Shown one piece after another: positions 1 through 5,604 of a stretch of 5,623 bases of DNA. Location of the stretch: positions 1 through 5,623 of the forward strand of contig DAORSV010000075.1 in NCBI GenBank assembly GCA_035443705.1, written 5' to 3'. Below the pieces are notes generated by a model. It worked only from the letters and a program-made list of their open reading frames with translations. It did not search any database and was not told the origin of the DNA. Made by a program: the position numbers and the translations under genes. Position 1 is the stretch's first letter, and each line of letters begins with the position of its first letter. Origin of the DNA: CADEGZ01 sp035443705 (GTDB lineage: Bacteria > Pseudomonadota > Gammaproteobacteria > UBA6186 > Azoamicaceae).

Positions 1-122
1 TGCGGGGTTCCGGCTTCCGTAGGATACCATTTTCGTTTTTCCCAATATCCAGCAGTCAACCACTTCTTCAGAATTTCGGCTCTATTCTTCATAGAGCCAA
101 TATATTTTATAAACATGGAAGA
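1..122 (-). pseudogene. Group II intron reverse transcriptase/maturase, internal fragment
   Basis: Read on the minus strand, this stretch encodes a piece of a group II intron-encoded protein, the reverse transcriptase/maturase that splices and mobilises its intron. Visible residues include IGS, then KKWLTAGYWEK, then YPTEAGTPQ running off the left edge. The WLxAGY...PTExGTPQ(GG) block is the well-known segment just before RT motif 4 of bacterial, chloroplast-like group II proteins. Similarity begins near an FIKYIGS segment (about 95-113). A stop codon in this frame at 123-125 and unrelated sequence upstream show that the N-terminal part (RT motifs 1-3) is missing, so the gene is truncated on its 5' side. 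The C-terminal half (YADD motif, maturase, HNH) would lie outside the window. An in-frame ATG at 90-92 lies inside the homologous region and is not a real start. The family call is firm; whether the rest of the gene survives cannot be seen. Confidence 0.82.
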
Positions 123-126
123 TTAA

Positions 127-156
127 AAGGGTGAATCTTTGCGATAGGTTCACCTT
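127..156 (-). terminator. Hairpin, possible weak terminator
   Basis: AAGGGTGAA at 127-135 pairs with TTCACCTT at 149-156 (eight pairs with one bulged G) around a 13-base loop. Read on the minus strand, the stem is followed by CTTTTAAT, a short run of T. This could be a weak rho-independent terminator for minus-strand transcription, but the stem is AT-rich and the T run is only four bases. It sits right at the break point of the reverse transcriptase fragment, so it may equally be a leftover of a mobile-element end. Confidence 0.22.
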
Positions 157-396
157 ACAATAAATTTAATTTTCAAAATATTCTAATAGGGGAAGATTAG
201 AGTATACTAAATAAACCCGTCAATATTTAGGAGTAAAAATCATACCTATTGTTATCGTAAAACCCGAGGTGACACTTCAAGAAGCCAAATGATAGCGCAC
301 TCAACATGTGTGGATAGCAGAGTGCCGTATACCACTCCATCATATCTAGCAAGAAACTTTTGTTAAAATCGATTTTAGGTGGAGATTTAGGAGAAG

Positions 397-459
397 TTCC
401 TTGGAAAGCTATTAGCTAAAGCTGTAAGTTTTTAAGTCTTTAACAACTTTTCCAAGGAA
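397..459. repeat. Long inverted repeat downstream of the ankyrin gene
   Basis: TTCCTTGGAAA at 397-407 and TTTCCAAGGAA at 449-459 are perfect 11-bp reverse complements separated by 41 bases. A second, outer pair, GGTGG at 378-382 and CCACC at 465-469, lies symmetrically outside with mismatched spacers. This gives an imperfect dyad of about 90 bp that begins roughly 20 bp beyond the ankyrin stop codon. It could act as a factor-independent stop or an mRNA-stabilising 3' hairpin for the ankyrin transcript, although no T run follows the stem on either strand. It could also be a small non-autonomous element (MITE-like). The loop contains the self-complementary AGCT-ATT-AGCT. Confidence 0.5.
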
Positions 460-489
460 ACAGACCACCAAATTCTATTTTATGCTCTC

Positions 490-1668
490 TTACATCAAGC
501 TACATTTTGCAGTTAAGACAGTATGTTCACTATAATCTCCGCCGAATGGAAAGGGTTGCCTTCTATATTCAACGGGACTATCTCTAAATGCATGTAACTC
601 TGTTAGTACGGCTCTTGCATTTAGTTTTTTATCAGCTTCGCTAGCATCTTCTTTAATCGCAATAAATTTTTCTTGGGCAAATTGATAACAAGTTTTTCCA
701 TTTAATTTAAAATCGGGATCGGTTCCCATAATGAGAAGAATTTTCACCATGTTCAAATCATGTTTTTTTATTGCTTCATGAATGGGTATTTGTCCTTTTT
801 GATCAACAATTGTTAATAAAGAATTTCCTGCTTTTTCGCATAAATTAATTGCTAAAGGACCGTATCCTCCCATAGCTGCTAAATGAAGAACTGTTTCTAA
901 ACCAGACAAAATTCCTTTACCTGTTCTTAACAATAAATCGCTTGGTGTTAATCTTTCCATTAACATTTTTGCTTGGCGAATTTTATTGCGATTTACTAGA
1001 TGGTGTAAAGTATTCCAACCACTATGGTCCTTTGCAAGTAAATTAATGTCTTTACGAGCAAAAATAATATCAAAGCATTCAGCATTTCCATATTTAGCAC
1101 AGTACGTTAAAGGGGTATATTTTAATGATGAATGAATAATTAAATTAGAGCCGCATCTATCAAGTAAATAAGTTAGAAGATTTATATGCGTTTTACTAAT
1201 TGCAAAACAAACTAGGTGTTCATGATCTTTATCAAAAAAATTTTTTATGTCTAGAATTCTATCAAGATCAGCCATTACTTCTGTAATAGGTCGACCTGAA
1301 TAGCGCCTTTCATAATAGGTTTCAAATTTCTCATTGGTAAGAAGTGGAGTGGTGCGATTAAAATTAGCTAATAAAGGAGGATTTTTTTGTTCTGGCGGAT
1401 TCAGTTCGGGTCTCATCCCATTAGGATATTGTTTTAAATGCTCTTCTAATAACCTAACAACCTCTCGATGGCTAGGTTCTTGGCCACGCCTGGCTTGCTC
1501 TAGTGCCGTTCCCGATGGCGTCCTAATACTTGCGTTTGCGCCTGACTCCAATAACGCTCTGGTAGCTGTGGCATCACCCGCGAAAGCAGCCATAAAAAGC
1601 GGTGTAAGGCCATCTAGTGCATTCTTTGTTTCTAAAAGTGTTGTTTTTTGTGTTTTGCTAGTCAGCAT
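490..1668 (-). CDS. Ankyrin-repeat protein, candidate host-directed effector with C-terminal CaaX motif
   Basis: A 392-residue protein built mostly of ankyrin repeats, helix-turn-helix units that mediate protein-protein contacts. Recognisable repeats lie at about residues 20-48 (LTPLFMAAFAGD...LLESGAN), 51-76, 147-178, 184-213, 216-248, 257-289 (TVLHLAAMGGYG) and 291-320 (GQIPIHEAIKKHD...LLIMGTDPD). Many are degenerate, and residues 78-145 form a non-repeat insert between repeats 2 and 3. There is no signal peptide or membrane segment. The last four residues are Cys-Ser-Leu-Met, matching the CaaX box that eukaryotic farnesyltransferase modifies; I checked these codons directly against positions 490-504. 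The ATG at 1666-1668 is supported by AAGGAG at 1676-1681, seven bases upstream. No partner gene is adjacent, so it is probably monocistronic. Ankyrin proteins are common type IV secretion substrates in Legionella and Coxiella, so a secreted effector is likely. That function is inferred, no precise ortholog is recognised, and a cytoplasmic scaffold is the alternative. Confidence 0.9.
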   Translation of the reverse strand: MLTSKTQKTTLLETKNALDGLTPLFMAAFAGDATATRALLESGANASIRTPSGTALEQARRGQEPSHREVVRLLEEHLKQYPNGMRPELNPPEQKNPPLLANFNRTTPLLTNEKFETYYERRYSGRPITEVMADLDRILDIKNFFDKDHEHLVCFAISKTHINLLTYLLDRCGSNLIIHSSLKYTPLTYCAKYGNAECFDIIFARKDINLLAKDHSGWNTLHHLVNRNKIRQAKMLMERLTPSDLLLRTGKGILSGLETVLHLAAMGGYGPLAINLCEKAGNSLLTIVDQKGQIPIHEAIKKHDLNMVKILLIMGTDPDFKLNGKTCYQFAQEKFIAIKEDASEADKKLNARAVLTELHAFRDSPVEYRRQPFPFGGDYSEHTVLTAKCSLM

Positions 1669-1675
1669 TAATTAA

Positions 1676-1681
1676 CTCCTT
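1676..1681 (-). promoter_or_regulatory. Ribosome binding site of the ankyrin gene
   Basis: On the minus strand AAGGAG lies seven bases before the ATG at 1666-1668, a near-perfect Shine-Dalgarno sequence at ideal spacing. It fixes the start codon and indicates that the gene is, or recently was, translated. Confidence 0.8.
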
Positions 1682-1719
1682 AATTTAATCAGTTTTTTTG
1701 GTAAGGTACTACACAATTA

Positions 1720-1748
1720 ATTATGCTTATGTTTTGATTAAAGCATAA
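1720..1748 (-). promoter_or_regulatory. Possible ankyrin-gene promoter overlapped by an inverted repeat
   Basis: On the minus strand a -35-like TTATGC (1743-1748) and a -10-like CATAAT (1720-1725) are separated by exactly 17 bases. This would start transcription near 1712, about 44 bases before the ATG. The -10 matches the sigma-70 consensus at five of six bases; the -35 matches poorly. The same stretch contains the perfect inverted repeat TTATGCTT (1721-1728) / AAGCATAA (1741-1748) with a 12-base spacer, so the arms cover both promoter boxes as an operator for a dimeric regulator would. Both the promoter and the operator are inferences from pattern only, and the AT-rich context makes chance matches likely. 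Confidence 0.33.
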
Positions 1749-1821
1749 CAAATACAGTTAGTGTTACCCATATATCAATTATTACAAATCTCAGGATGCC
1801 CATTTTAAATCAAATAGTCAA

Positions 1822-1837
1822 ATTAAAATTATATTAA
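1822..1837. repeat. Target site duplication, left copy (IS1202-like element)
   Basis: The 16-base sequence ATTAAAATTATATTAA occurs here directly before the TGT end of the insertion sequence, and again, identically, at 3349-3364 directly after its ACA end. Long target duplications are a known feature of several IS1202/ISNCY-type elements. The identity of the two copies suggests that the insertion is fairly recent. Confidence 0.85.
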
Positions 1838-1888
1838 TGTCGTAACTCTTTGAAAACGTCCCCTTGAAAACTCATTAAAAATGTCCCC
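1838..1888 (+). repeat. Left terminal inverted repeat with two motif copies
   Basis: Outer motif AACTCTTTGAAAACGTCCCC (1844-1863) and inner motif AACTCATTAAAAATGTCCCC (1869-1888) agree at 17 of 20 bases and start 25 bases apart. They are the likely transposase binding sites at this end. The preceding TGT at 1838-1840 is the tip of the element and matches the ACA at the other end. Confidence 0.85.
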
Positions 1889-1933
1889 TTTTTGAGCACT
1901 AACTTACCTTTATGATCGATTAATTCGGTTCGT

Positions 1934-1938
1934 AGAGG
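1934..1938 (+). promoter_or_regulatory. Ribosome binding site of the IS1202-like transposase
   Basis: AGAGG lies nine bases before the ATG at 1948. It supports that start over the in-frame ATG at 1963, which has only a weak GGATG upstream. Alignment to family members, which commonly begin near the MSEQE-like segment, could favour the later one. Confidence 0.5.
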
Positions 1939-1947
1939 CAATTAATC

Positions 1948-3267
1948 ATGGGATGTTTGAACATGAGTGAGCAAGAGAGGCAATTAAAGGCACTATTGGA
2001 AATGGTAAAAAGACAACAATTGACCTTAAAAAAGGTCTCAGAGCAAATAGATTTAAGCTATAGGCAGGTCAAGCGGATTTACAAACGCTATTGCACGATG
2101 GGCGACGCCGGATTAATTCATCGAAGTCGTGGTCGTCTAGCCAATCGTCAGCATTCCCATAAAACACTTATTATTGAACGATACCAACAACGTTATGAAG
2201 GGTTTGGTCCTACGTTAGCAGCAGAAAAGCTATTAGAGGAGGGTTTTAAAGTAGATCATGAAACACTAAGGCGTTGGTTACTTGCGAAAGGCATCTGGAG
2301 CCAAAAAAGGCAGCGTCAGGCTTATCGTCAAAGAAGAGAAAGACGTGCACAATTTGGAGAATTGATACAAATAGATGGTTCTATTCACGATTGGTTTTCG
2401 GAAGGGAAATTAACCTGTTTAATCAATATGGTCGATGATGCAACTGGCAAAACACTCTCTCGATTAGAAGAAGGCGAAACGACAGCGGGTGTTTTCAGGC
2501 TGTTATGGAGTTGGATTGAACGTTATGGCATTCCATTAGCTTTATACGTCGATTTGAAGGCAGTCTACGTCTCTCCTAAAGAGGGCGGTTATAGCTATCT
2601 ACAAGCGGCTTGTAAAAAGCTGGGTATCCGGGTTATTAAAGCCTATTCCCCGCAAGCAAAAGGCCGGGTGGAGAGGAACCATGCCGTTTATCAAGACCGT
2701 CTGGTTAAGGAATTAAAGCTGCAAAACATTGTTACAATCGGTAAGGCGAATGGGCTTTTAGAAGCAGGCTTTGTAGATGGGTTAAATAAACGTTTTGAGA
2801 AACCTCCTCGGATTGCCGAATCTGCACACAGAGCTATTGGTTCCTTAGATTTAAATCAAATATTATGTTGGGAATACACACGAAAACTGCTAAATGATTG
2901 GACGTTTAGTTTTGAGGGAAATTATTACCAAGTCAGAAAAACGAGTTGCGGCCTTCGCCCTAGAATGGAATTATATGTTCGACGGCATTTAAACGAAGAA
3001 ATCAGTGCTTACTATCAGAAAGAACGCTTAGAAATTGAATTATTGTCTGAAAAGCCGAGCAAAATAACAAAGGTTCAAAATATACATTTGCCATTTCAAG
3101 CAGCTAGGAGCCAATCAGAGCAACATCCTTGGAAACGTCCTTGGGCACGCTCCCAAGCCATTAAATTTGAAAAAAAAGCACAGCCAATTGGCTCAACGGG
3201 GCGTGTAGATAAGGCTTGCCACGACGATTCTCAACGCCCTACCCCCGTCGACTTTCAAATCACATAA
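1948..3267 (+). CDS. IS1202/ISNCY-type DDE transposase
   Basis: A 439-residue transposase that would cut and rejoin the ends of its own element. Residues about 7-68 form an N-terminal helix-turn-helix DNA-binding region (LKKVSEQIDLSYRQVKRIYKRY, then GLIHRSRGRLANR), characteristic of ISNCY/IS1202 transposases. A second winged-helix-like segment with a basic linker follows up to about residue 135. The integrase-type catalytic core runs from about 138 to 300. It shows Asp143 (LIQIDGS), Asp202 (LYVDLK) and Glu242 (GRVERNH), giving a full DDE triad. The tail after about residue 310 holds the usual C-terminal DNA-binding region, including the HPWKRPW motif near 393-399. The length is normal for the family, and no stop or frameshift is seen. 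The gene fills the element, ending 81 bases before the right tip. Function is confident; the exact subgroup is less certain. Confidence 0.93.
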   Translation: MGCLNMSEQERQLKALLEMVKRQQLTLKKVSEQIDLSYRQVKRIYKRYCTMGDAGLIHRSRGRLANRQHSHKTLIIERYQQRYEGFGPTLAAEKLLEEGFKVDHETLRRWLLAKGIWSQKRQRQAYRQRRERRAQFGELIQIDGSIHDWFSEGKLTCLINMVDDATGKTLSRLEEGETTAGVFRLLWSWIERYGIPLALYVDLKAVYVSPKEGGYSYLQAACKKLGIRVIKAYSPQAKGRVERNHAVYQDRLVKELKLQNIVTIGKANGLLEAGFVDGLNKRFEKPPRIAESAHRAIGSLDLNQILCWEYTRKLLNDWTFSFEGNYYQVRKTSCGLRPRMELYVRRHLNEEISAYYQKERLEIELLSEKPSKITKVQNIHLPFQAARSQSEQHPWKRPWARSQAIKFEKKAQPIGSTGRVDKACHDDSQRPTPVDFQIT

Positions 3268-3296
3268 CAAAGTTGGTATAATTTATCTAACTGATG

Positions 3297-3348
3297 GGTG
3301 ACATTTCTAACGAGTCCAAATAGGGGACATTTTTAAAGAGTTTTAACA
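3297..3348 (-). repeat. Right terminal inverted repeat with two motif copies
   Basis: Read on the minus strand from 3348, the outer motif (3323-3342, AACTCTTTAAAAATGTCCCC) and inner motif (3297-3316, GACTCGTTAGAAATGTCACC) mirror the left end, with starts 26 bases apart. The inner copy is the most diverged (16 of 20 against the left inner copy). The ACA at 3346-3348 is the tip of the element. Confidence 0.85.
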
Positions 3349-3364
3349 ATTAAAATTATATTAA
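3349..3364. repeat. Target site duplication, right copy (IS1202-like element)
   Basis: Identical 16-base partner of 1822-1837. It is the first part of a perfect tandem pair of the 11-mer ATTAAAATTAT (3349-3359 and 3360-3370), so the original target was a short AT-rich tandem repeat. Confidence 0.85.
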
Positions 3365-3402
3365 AATTATATACTGTAACGGCAAAGCCTTGTATCTTGG
3401 AA

Positions 3403-3447
3403 TTAATCGCTGAAAAGTGATTAAATCATCCAGGGGCATTTGGATGA
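3403..3447. other. Two consecutive hairpins upstream of the intron
   Basis: TTAATCGCT (3403-3411) pairs with AGTGATTAA (3416-3424) around a GAAA tetraloop (nine pairs, one of them G-U). Immediately after it TCATCCA (3426-3432) pairs with TGGATGA (3441-3447) around eight bases. Both could fold as RNA. Neither matches domain V of a group II intron, and no T run follows. They lie in the 175-base stretch between the IS1202-like element and the group II intron start, where I see no gene. They may belong to the intron's original 5' exon or to an older mobile-element end. Confidence 0.4.
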
Positions 3448-3523
3448 GAAGGCAAGCAAGGCCGGATATCCTCCTAGGACTGATTAGCGACAATAATAAT
3501 GACCGAACGGTAATTATAGTTGA

Positions 3524-3975
3524 GTGCGACCGTTCGTCGCTGTTGCGAGTTGCCTTGTACAGAAGGCCGTCTGTGTTACCAGACGAACCCAGGGAGTTGA
3601 ATAAAGCAGCACTCCTGAAACGTAGTGAAGCGTTAACACGCGGGAAGCGATTCGTAAGATAGCTTCTTCCTGACAGCCAAAGTCGGGTAAATGCTAGGGA
3701 AAAGTAGGCATGGTGAATGTAATGTGAAATCACGTATGGGTCGTCACATTAAAACAGGGGAATGGCTGGGGAAACCCCACCCTGTGGCCAAAATGGCAAA
3801 GGTAGCGTGAATGGCATTCATCTACTTATACCATCGTAACACAACAACTACCCGGCCTAGAGTGATCACCTAAACCTACGTACAATAATGACAAATCTTG
3901 CAACAGCTAGAGAACGGTAACTTTGTACTGAACCCAAGCGATTGGGAGGGATGGTCGCAAGATCATCTGTATGCC
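3524..3975 (+). ncRNA. Group II intron 5' ribozyme segment (domains I-III), truncated
   Basis: The stretch begins with GTGCGAC, the conserved GUGYG 5' end of group II introns, and continues with sequence typical of the catalytic RNA of chloroplast-like bacterial group II introns. Examples are GAAGCG...CGCGGGAAGCGATTCG, the GGGTCGTCACATT segment, TGGGGAAACCCCA followed by CCCTGTGGC, and GAATGGCATTCATCTACT. Clear stems include GCGAC/GTCGC (3526-3540), CGTCTG/CAGACG (3568-3585), AATGTGA/TCACATT (3721-3750), CAGGG/CCCTG (3755-3784), CCCAA-GCGA-TTGGG (3933-3946) and GATGGTC-GCAA-GATCATC (3950-3967). The last two carry GNRA tetraloops. About 450 bases is the right size for domains I to III. No reverse transcriptase frame and no domain V/VI follow; the IS66 transposase starts instead on the other strand. 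The exact 3' limit is uncertain by about 20 bases. The fragment cannot self-splice as it stands. Confidence 0.82.
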
Positions 3976-3986
3976 CTTGAAAATAC

Positions 3987-4007
3987 CACCTTCTAAATTA
4001 AGAAGTG
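3987..4007 (-). terminator. Possible weak terminator at the end of the IS66 transposase gene
   Basis: CAC-C-TTCT (3987-3994) pairs with AGAAGTG (4001-4007) around a six-base loop, with one bulged C, and overlaps the transposase stop codon at 3998-4000. On the minus strand it is followed by GTATTTTC, a four-base T run. The stem is short and AT-rich, so this is only a possible terminator. Confidence 0.25.
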
Positions 4008-5578
4008 TTTAATACTGCTTTAGCAAGCACGATCTGTTCTTCAGCAAATGCTTTTAGCTGAGCCAAATCAATTTTATGCGGCAATAAAGTCATCGGATCG
4101 ATAGTTTTTGCTCTAATATGGTGAATTTTAGTCAACAAAAAATGTATGTAAACCCTGGGGTTTAAGCCATTAATAATGGCCGAAAGAACTAGGCTATACC
4201 ACAATGCATGAATAGTACCACTTTCTTCATGACCAAAGAACAACCAGTTACGGCGGCCTAGTGCTACCGGTCTCTCCTGATTTTCAACCCAATTCGTATC
4301 TATCTCAACGGAACCATGGCGTAAATACCGGATTATATAAACCCATTGATTTAAGGTATATTGTACTGCTTCTGCCAATTTGCTTTTAGCGGGCACTTTA
4401 GTTGCATTTTGTTTTAACCAAGAATGTAATGCTTTTAATAAAGGCCAAGATTGCTTTTGTCTTAAACGTTTGCGCGTATGAAAGTTTAGCTTCATTTTCC
4501 GCATTTTTTCTTCCAATGCATATACTGGCTTTAAACGTTGAATCACTTCATTAGCAATACCATTTTTGTTTTTAGTGATTTTAAGAACGGCATCAAATTT
4601 GCGACGGGCATGGGTCATGCAGCCAAAACCGGTAATGCGTTTTTGTTTTCGAAGATTGGAATAACCTGCATATCCATCCGTTTGCAATAAGCCTTTAAAA
4701 TTAATTAATCGATTTTCAGGGACAGTGCTGCTGCGAGTTAAACTGAGCTCAAAGACAACTAACCCTTTACCAATATGGGGTGCAAAATAAGTCCACAAAT
4801 AACCTTTCTTTTGCGGTTTAAGTATTTTGACAGGCGTTTCATCGACTTGCATATAAGAAGCCTCAAGGACAGCTTGCCAATAAGCTTCGTAAACCGGCAT
4901 CAATCCAGAACCTGCTTCTGAAACCCAGGAACCCAAAGTATTATCTGGAATGAGTATATTATAGCTGGCTAGAATTTTAGATTGCCTGTATAAGGGCAAA
5001 TGAGATTGATACTTATTAATAATAATTTCAGTAATTAAGCTTCCACCTGCTAATGCTTTTGGAATGGGTGCTTTAGGTTTAGGCGCCATGATAAGCGTTG
5101 CGCAACAACGGCAAGTATATTTATACCGGACGTGCTCTGCGACATAAAGCTTTAAAGGTAATACTTCTAGTTGTTCTGAAGTTTCTTTATCTATTCTTTC
5201 TAACAGATGGTCGCAAACTCGACATTTTTTATGTTCTTCTGGCAAATCATGATAAAACTGATACCGAGGTAATTGGCTTGTATCAATGAGACGACCACGC
5301 GATTTAATACCTCGTTTTCGCGTATAGCCAGCGATATGTAATAGGCTGTCAGCATTCGCAATAGGTTCTCCTAAATTAATTTCAGATTTTTTGCCAAACC
5401 GTTGATGCTGCATTAACTTTATTTGTTCTTTTAGGCGAGTGATTTCTTCTTCAAGACTAAAAACTTTAGCGTCCAAACTTTGAATTTTCCTCAAAGCTGC
5501 TTCATAATCAGTCATTAATAAGGAATAAGCTGCCTCGACTTGTTTTAAAGAGTCTGTTTGACGTGGCAAATCCAACAT
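3998..5578 (-). CDS. tnpC: IS66 family transposase (TnpC type)
   Basis: A 526-residue DDE transposase, full length for the IS66 family. In order: an N-terminal leucine-rich coiled coil (about 12-58) ending in the family signature HQRFGKKSE (58-66). Then a zinc-binding region with Cys119/Cys122 and Cys156/Cys159 (CRVC ... CRCC). Then the catalytic core with Asp246 (QVDETPV), Asp301 (LQTDGYAGY) and Glu432 (NWVENQERPVALGRRNWLFFG, at 429-449). The helper segment CMTHARRKF (320-328) and the C-terminal IS66 tail (LWYSLVLSAIINGLNPRVYIHFLL, 459-482) are also present. There is no internal stop or frameshift, so it is probably functional. The ATG at 5576-5578 has no clear Shine-Dalgarno sequence, so translation may be weak or coupled to an upstream accessory gene outside the window. 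The coiled coil starting right after the ATG supports the start. Confidence 0.95.
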   Translation of the reverse strand: MLDLPRQTDSLKQVEAAYSLLMTDYEAALRKIQSLDAKVFSLEEEITRLKEQIKLMQHQRFGKKSEINLGEPIANADSLLHIAGYTRKRGIKSRGRLIDTSQLPRYQFYHDLPEEHKKCRVCDHLLERIDKETSEQLEVLPLKLYVAEHVRYKYTCRCCATLIMAPKPKAPIPKALAGGSLITEIIINKYQSHLPLYRQSKILASYNILIPDNTLGSWVSEAGSGLMPVYEAYWQAVLEASYMQVDETPVKILKPQKKGYLWTYFAPHIGKGLVVFELSLTRSSTVPENRLINFKGLLQTDGYAGYSNLRKQKRITGFGCMTHARRKFDAVLKITKNKNGIANEVIQRLKPVYALEEKMRKMKLNFHTRKRLRQKQSWPLLKALHSWLKQNATKVPAKSKLAEAVQYTLNQWVYIIRYLRHGSVEIDTNWVENQERPVALGRRNWLFFGHEESGTIHALWYSLVLSAIINGLNPRVYIHFLLTKIHHIRAKTIDPMTLLPHKIDLAQLKAFAEEQIVLAKAVLNTS

Positions 5579-5604
5579 TGAACTAAATTAACCGTTAGCT
5601 AAAT

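Larger units (their letters stand above)
123..489. other. Intergenic region without a convincing gene
   Basis: About 370 bases between the reverse transcriptase scrap and the stop codon of the ankyrin gene. No reading frame has both a start codon with a ribosome binding site and a recognisable product. The only coding-like trace is a short plus-strand frame ending PIVIVKPEVTLQEAK before a stop at 290-292. It follows an AGGAG at 229-233 but has no ATG, GTG or TTG at the right place, so it is at best a gene remnant. The region holds several inverted repeats, at 127-156, 297-337 and 397-459. It is probably old junction sequence between mobile-element remnants and the ankyrin locus. Confidence 0.5.
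1838..3348 (+). mobile_element. Complete IS1202/ISNCY-type insertion sequence
   Basis: A 1511-bp element that starts TGT and ends ACA, carries one DDE transposase gene, and is flanked by a perfect 16-bp direct repeat. Its ends are imperfect inverted repeats. The outer 27 bases match at 22 positions, and an inner block of 19 bases matches at 16. Each end carries the AACTC...ATGTCCCC-type motif twice, spaced about 25 bases apart. All parts needed for transposition (both ends, intact transposase frame) appear present, so it may still be active. Assignment to IS1202/ISNCY rests on the transposase sequence, the TGT ends and the long target duplication. An IS481- or IS3-type element is unlikely given the duplication length and the single frame. 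Confidence 0.88.

Noticed and set aside
215..292. Short plus-strand frame ending PIVIVKPEVTLQEAK
   Set aside because: An AGGAG lies upstream but no start codon follows at usable spacing, and the peptide is too short to assign; kept only as a possible gene remnant.
1334..1675. Plus-strand open frame of 113 codons
   Set aside because: It lies antisense to the N-terminal part of the ankyrin gene, has no ribosome binding site, and its protein resembles nothing; a shadow frame.
1838..1888. Repeated AACTC...GTCCCC units as a CRISPR or satellite array
   Set aside because: Only two copies occur at each end, mirrored at the other end of the same element; they are transposase binding sites, not an array.
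3403..3424. GAAA-capped hairpin as group II domain V
   Set aside because: It lacks the conserved AGC catalytic triad, the two-base bulge and the roughly 34-base layout of domain V, and it lies before rather than after the intron.
3356..3733. Open frames on both strands across 3356-3733 (including 3417-3662 on the plus strand)
   Set aside because: They run through the group II intron 5' end and its structured RNA stems. Neither product has a recognisable motif or a good ribosome binding site.
3524..3975. Riboswitch or rRNA/tRNA fragment
   Set aside because: The GTGCGAC start, GNRA-capped stems and conserved group II intron blocks explain the region; no tRNA cloverleaf or rRNA signature is present.
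5098..5289. Plus-strand open frame of 63 codons
   Set aside because: Antisense to the zinc-binding region of the IS66 transposase, whose family motifs are clear; a shadow frame.
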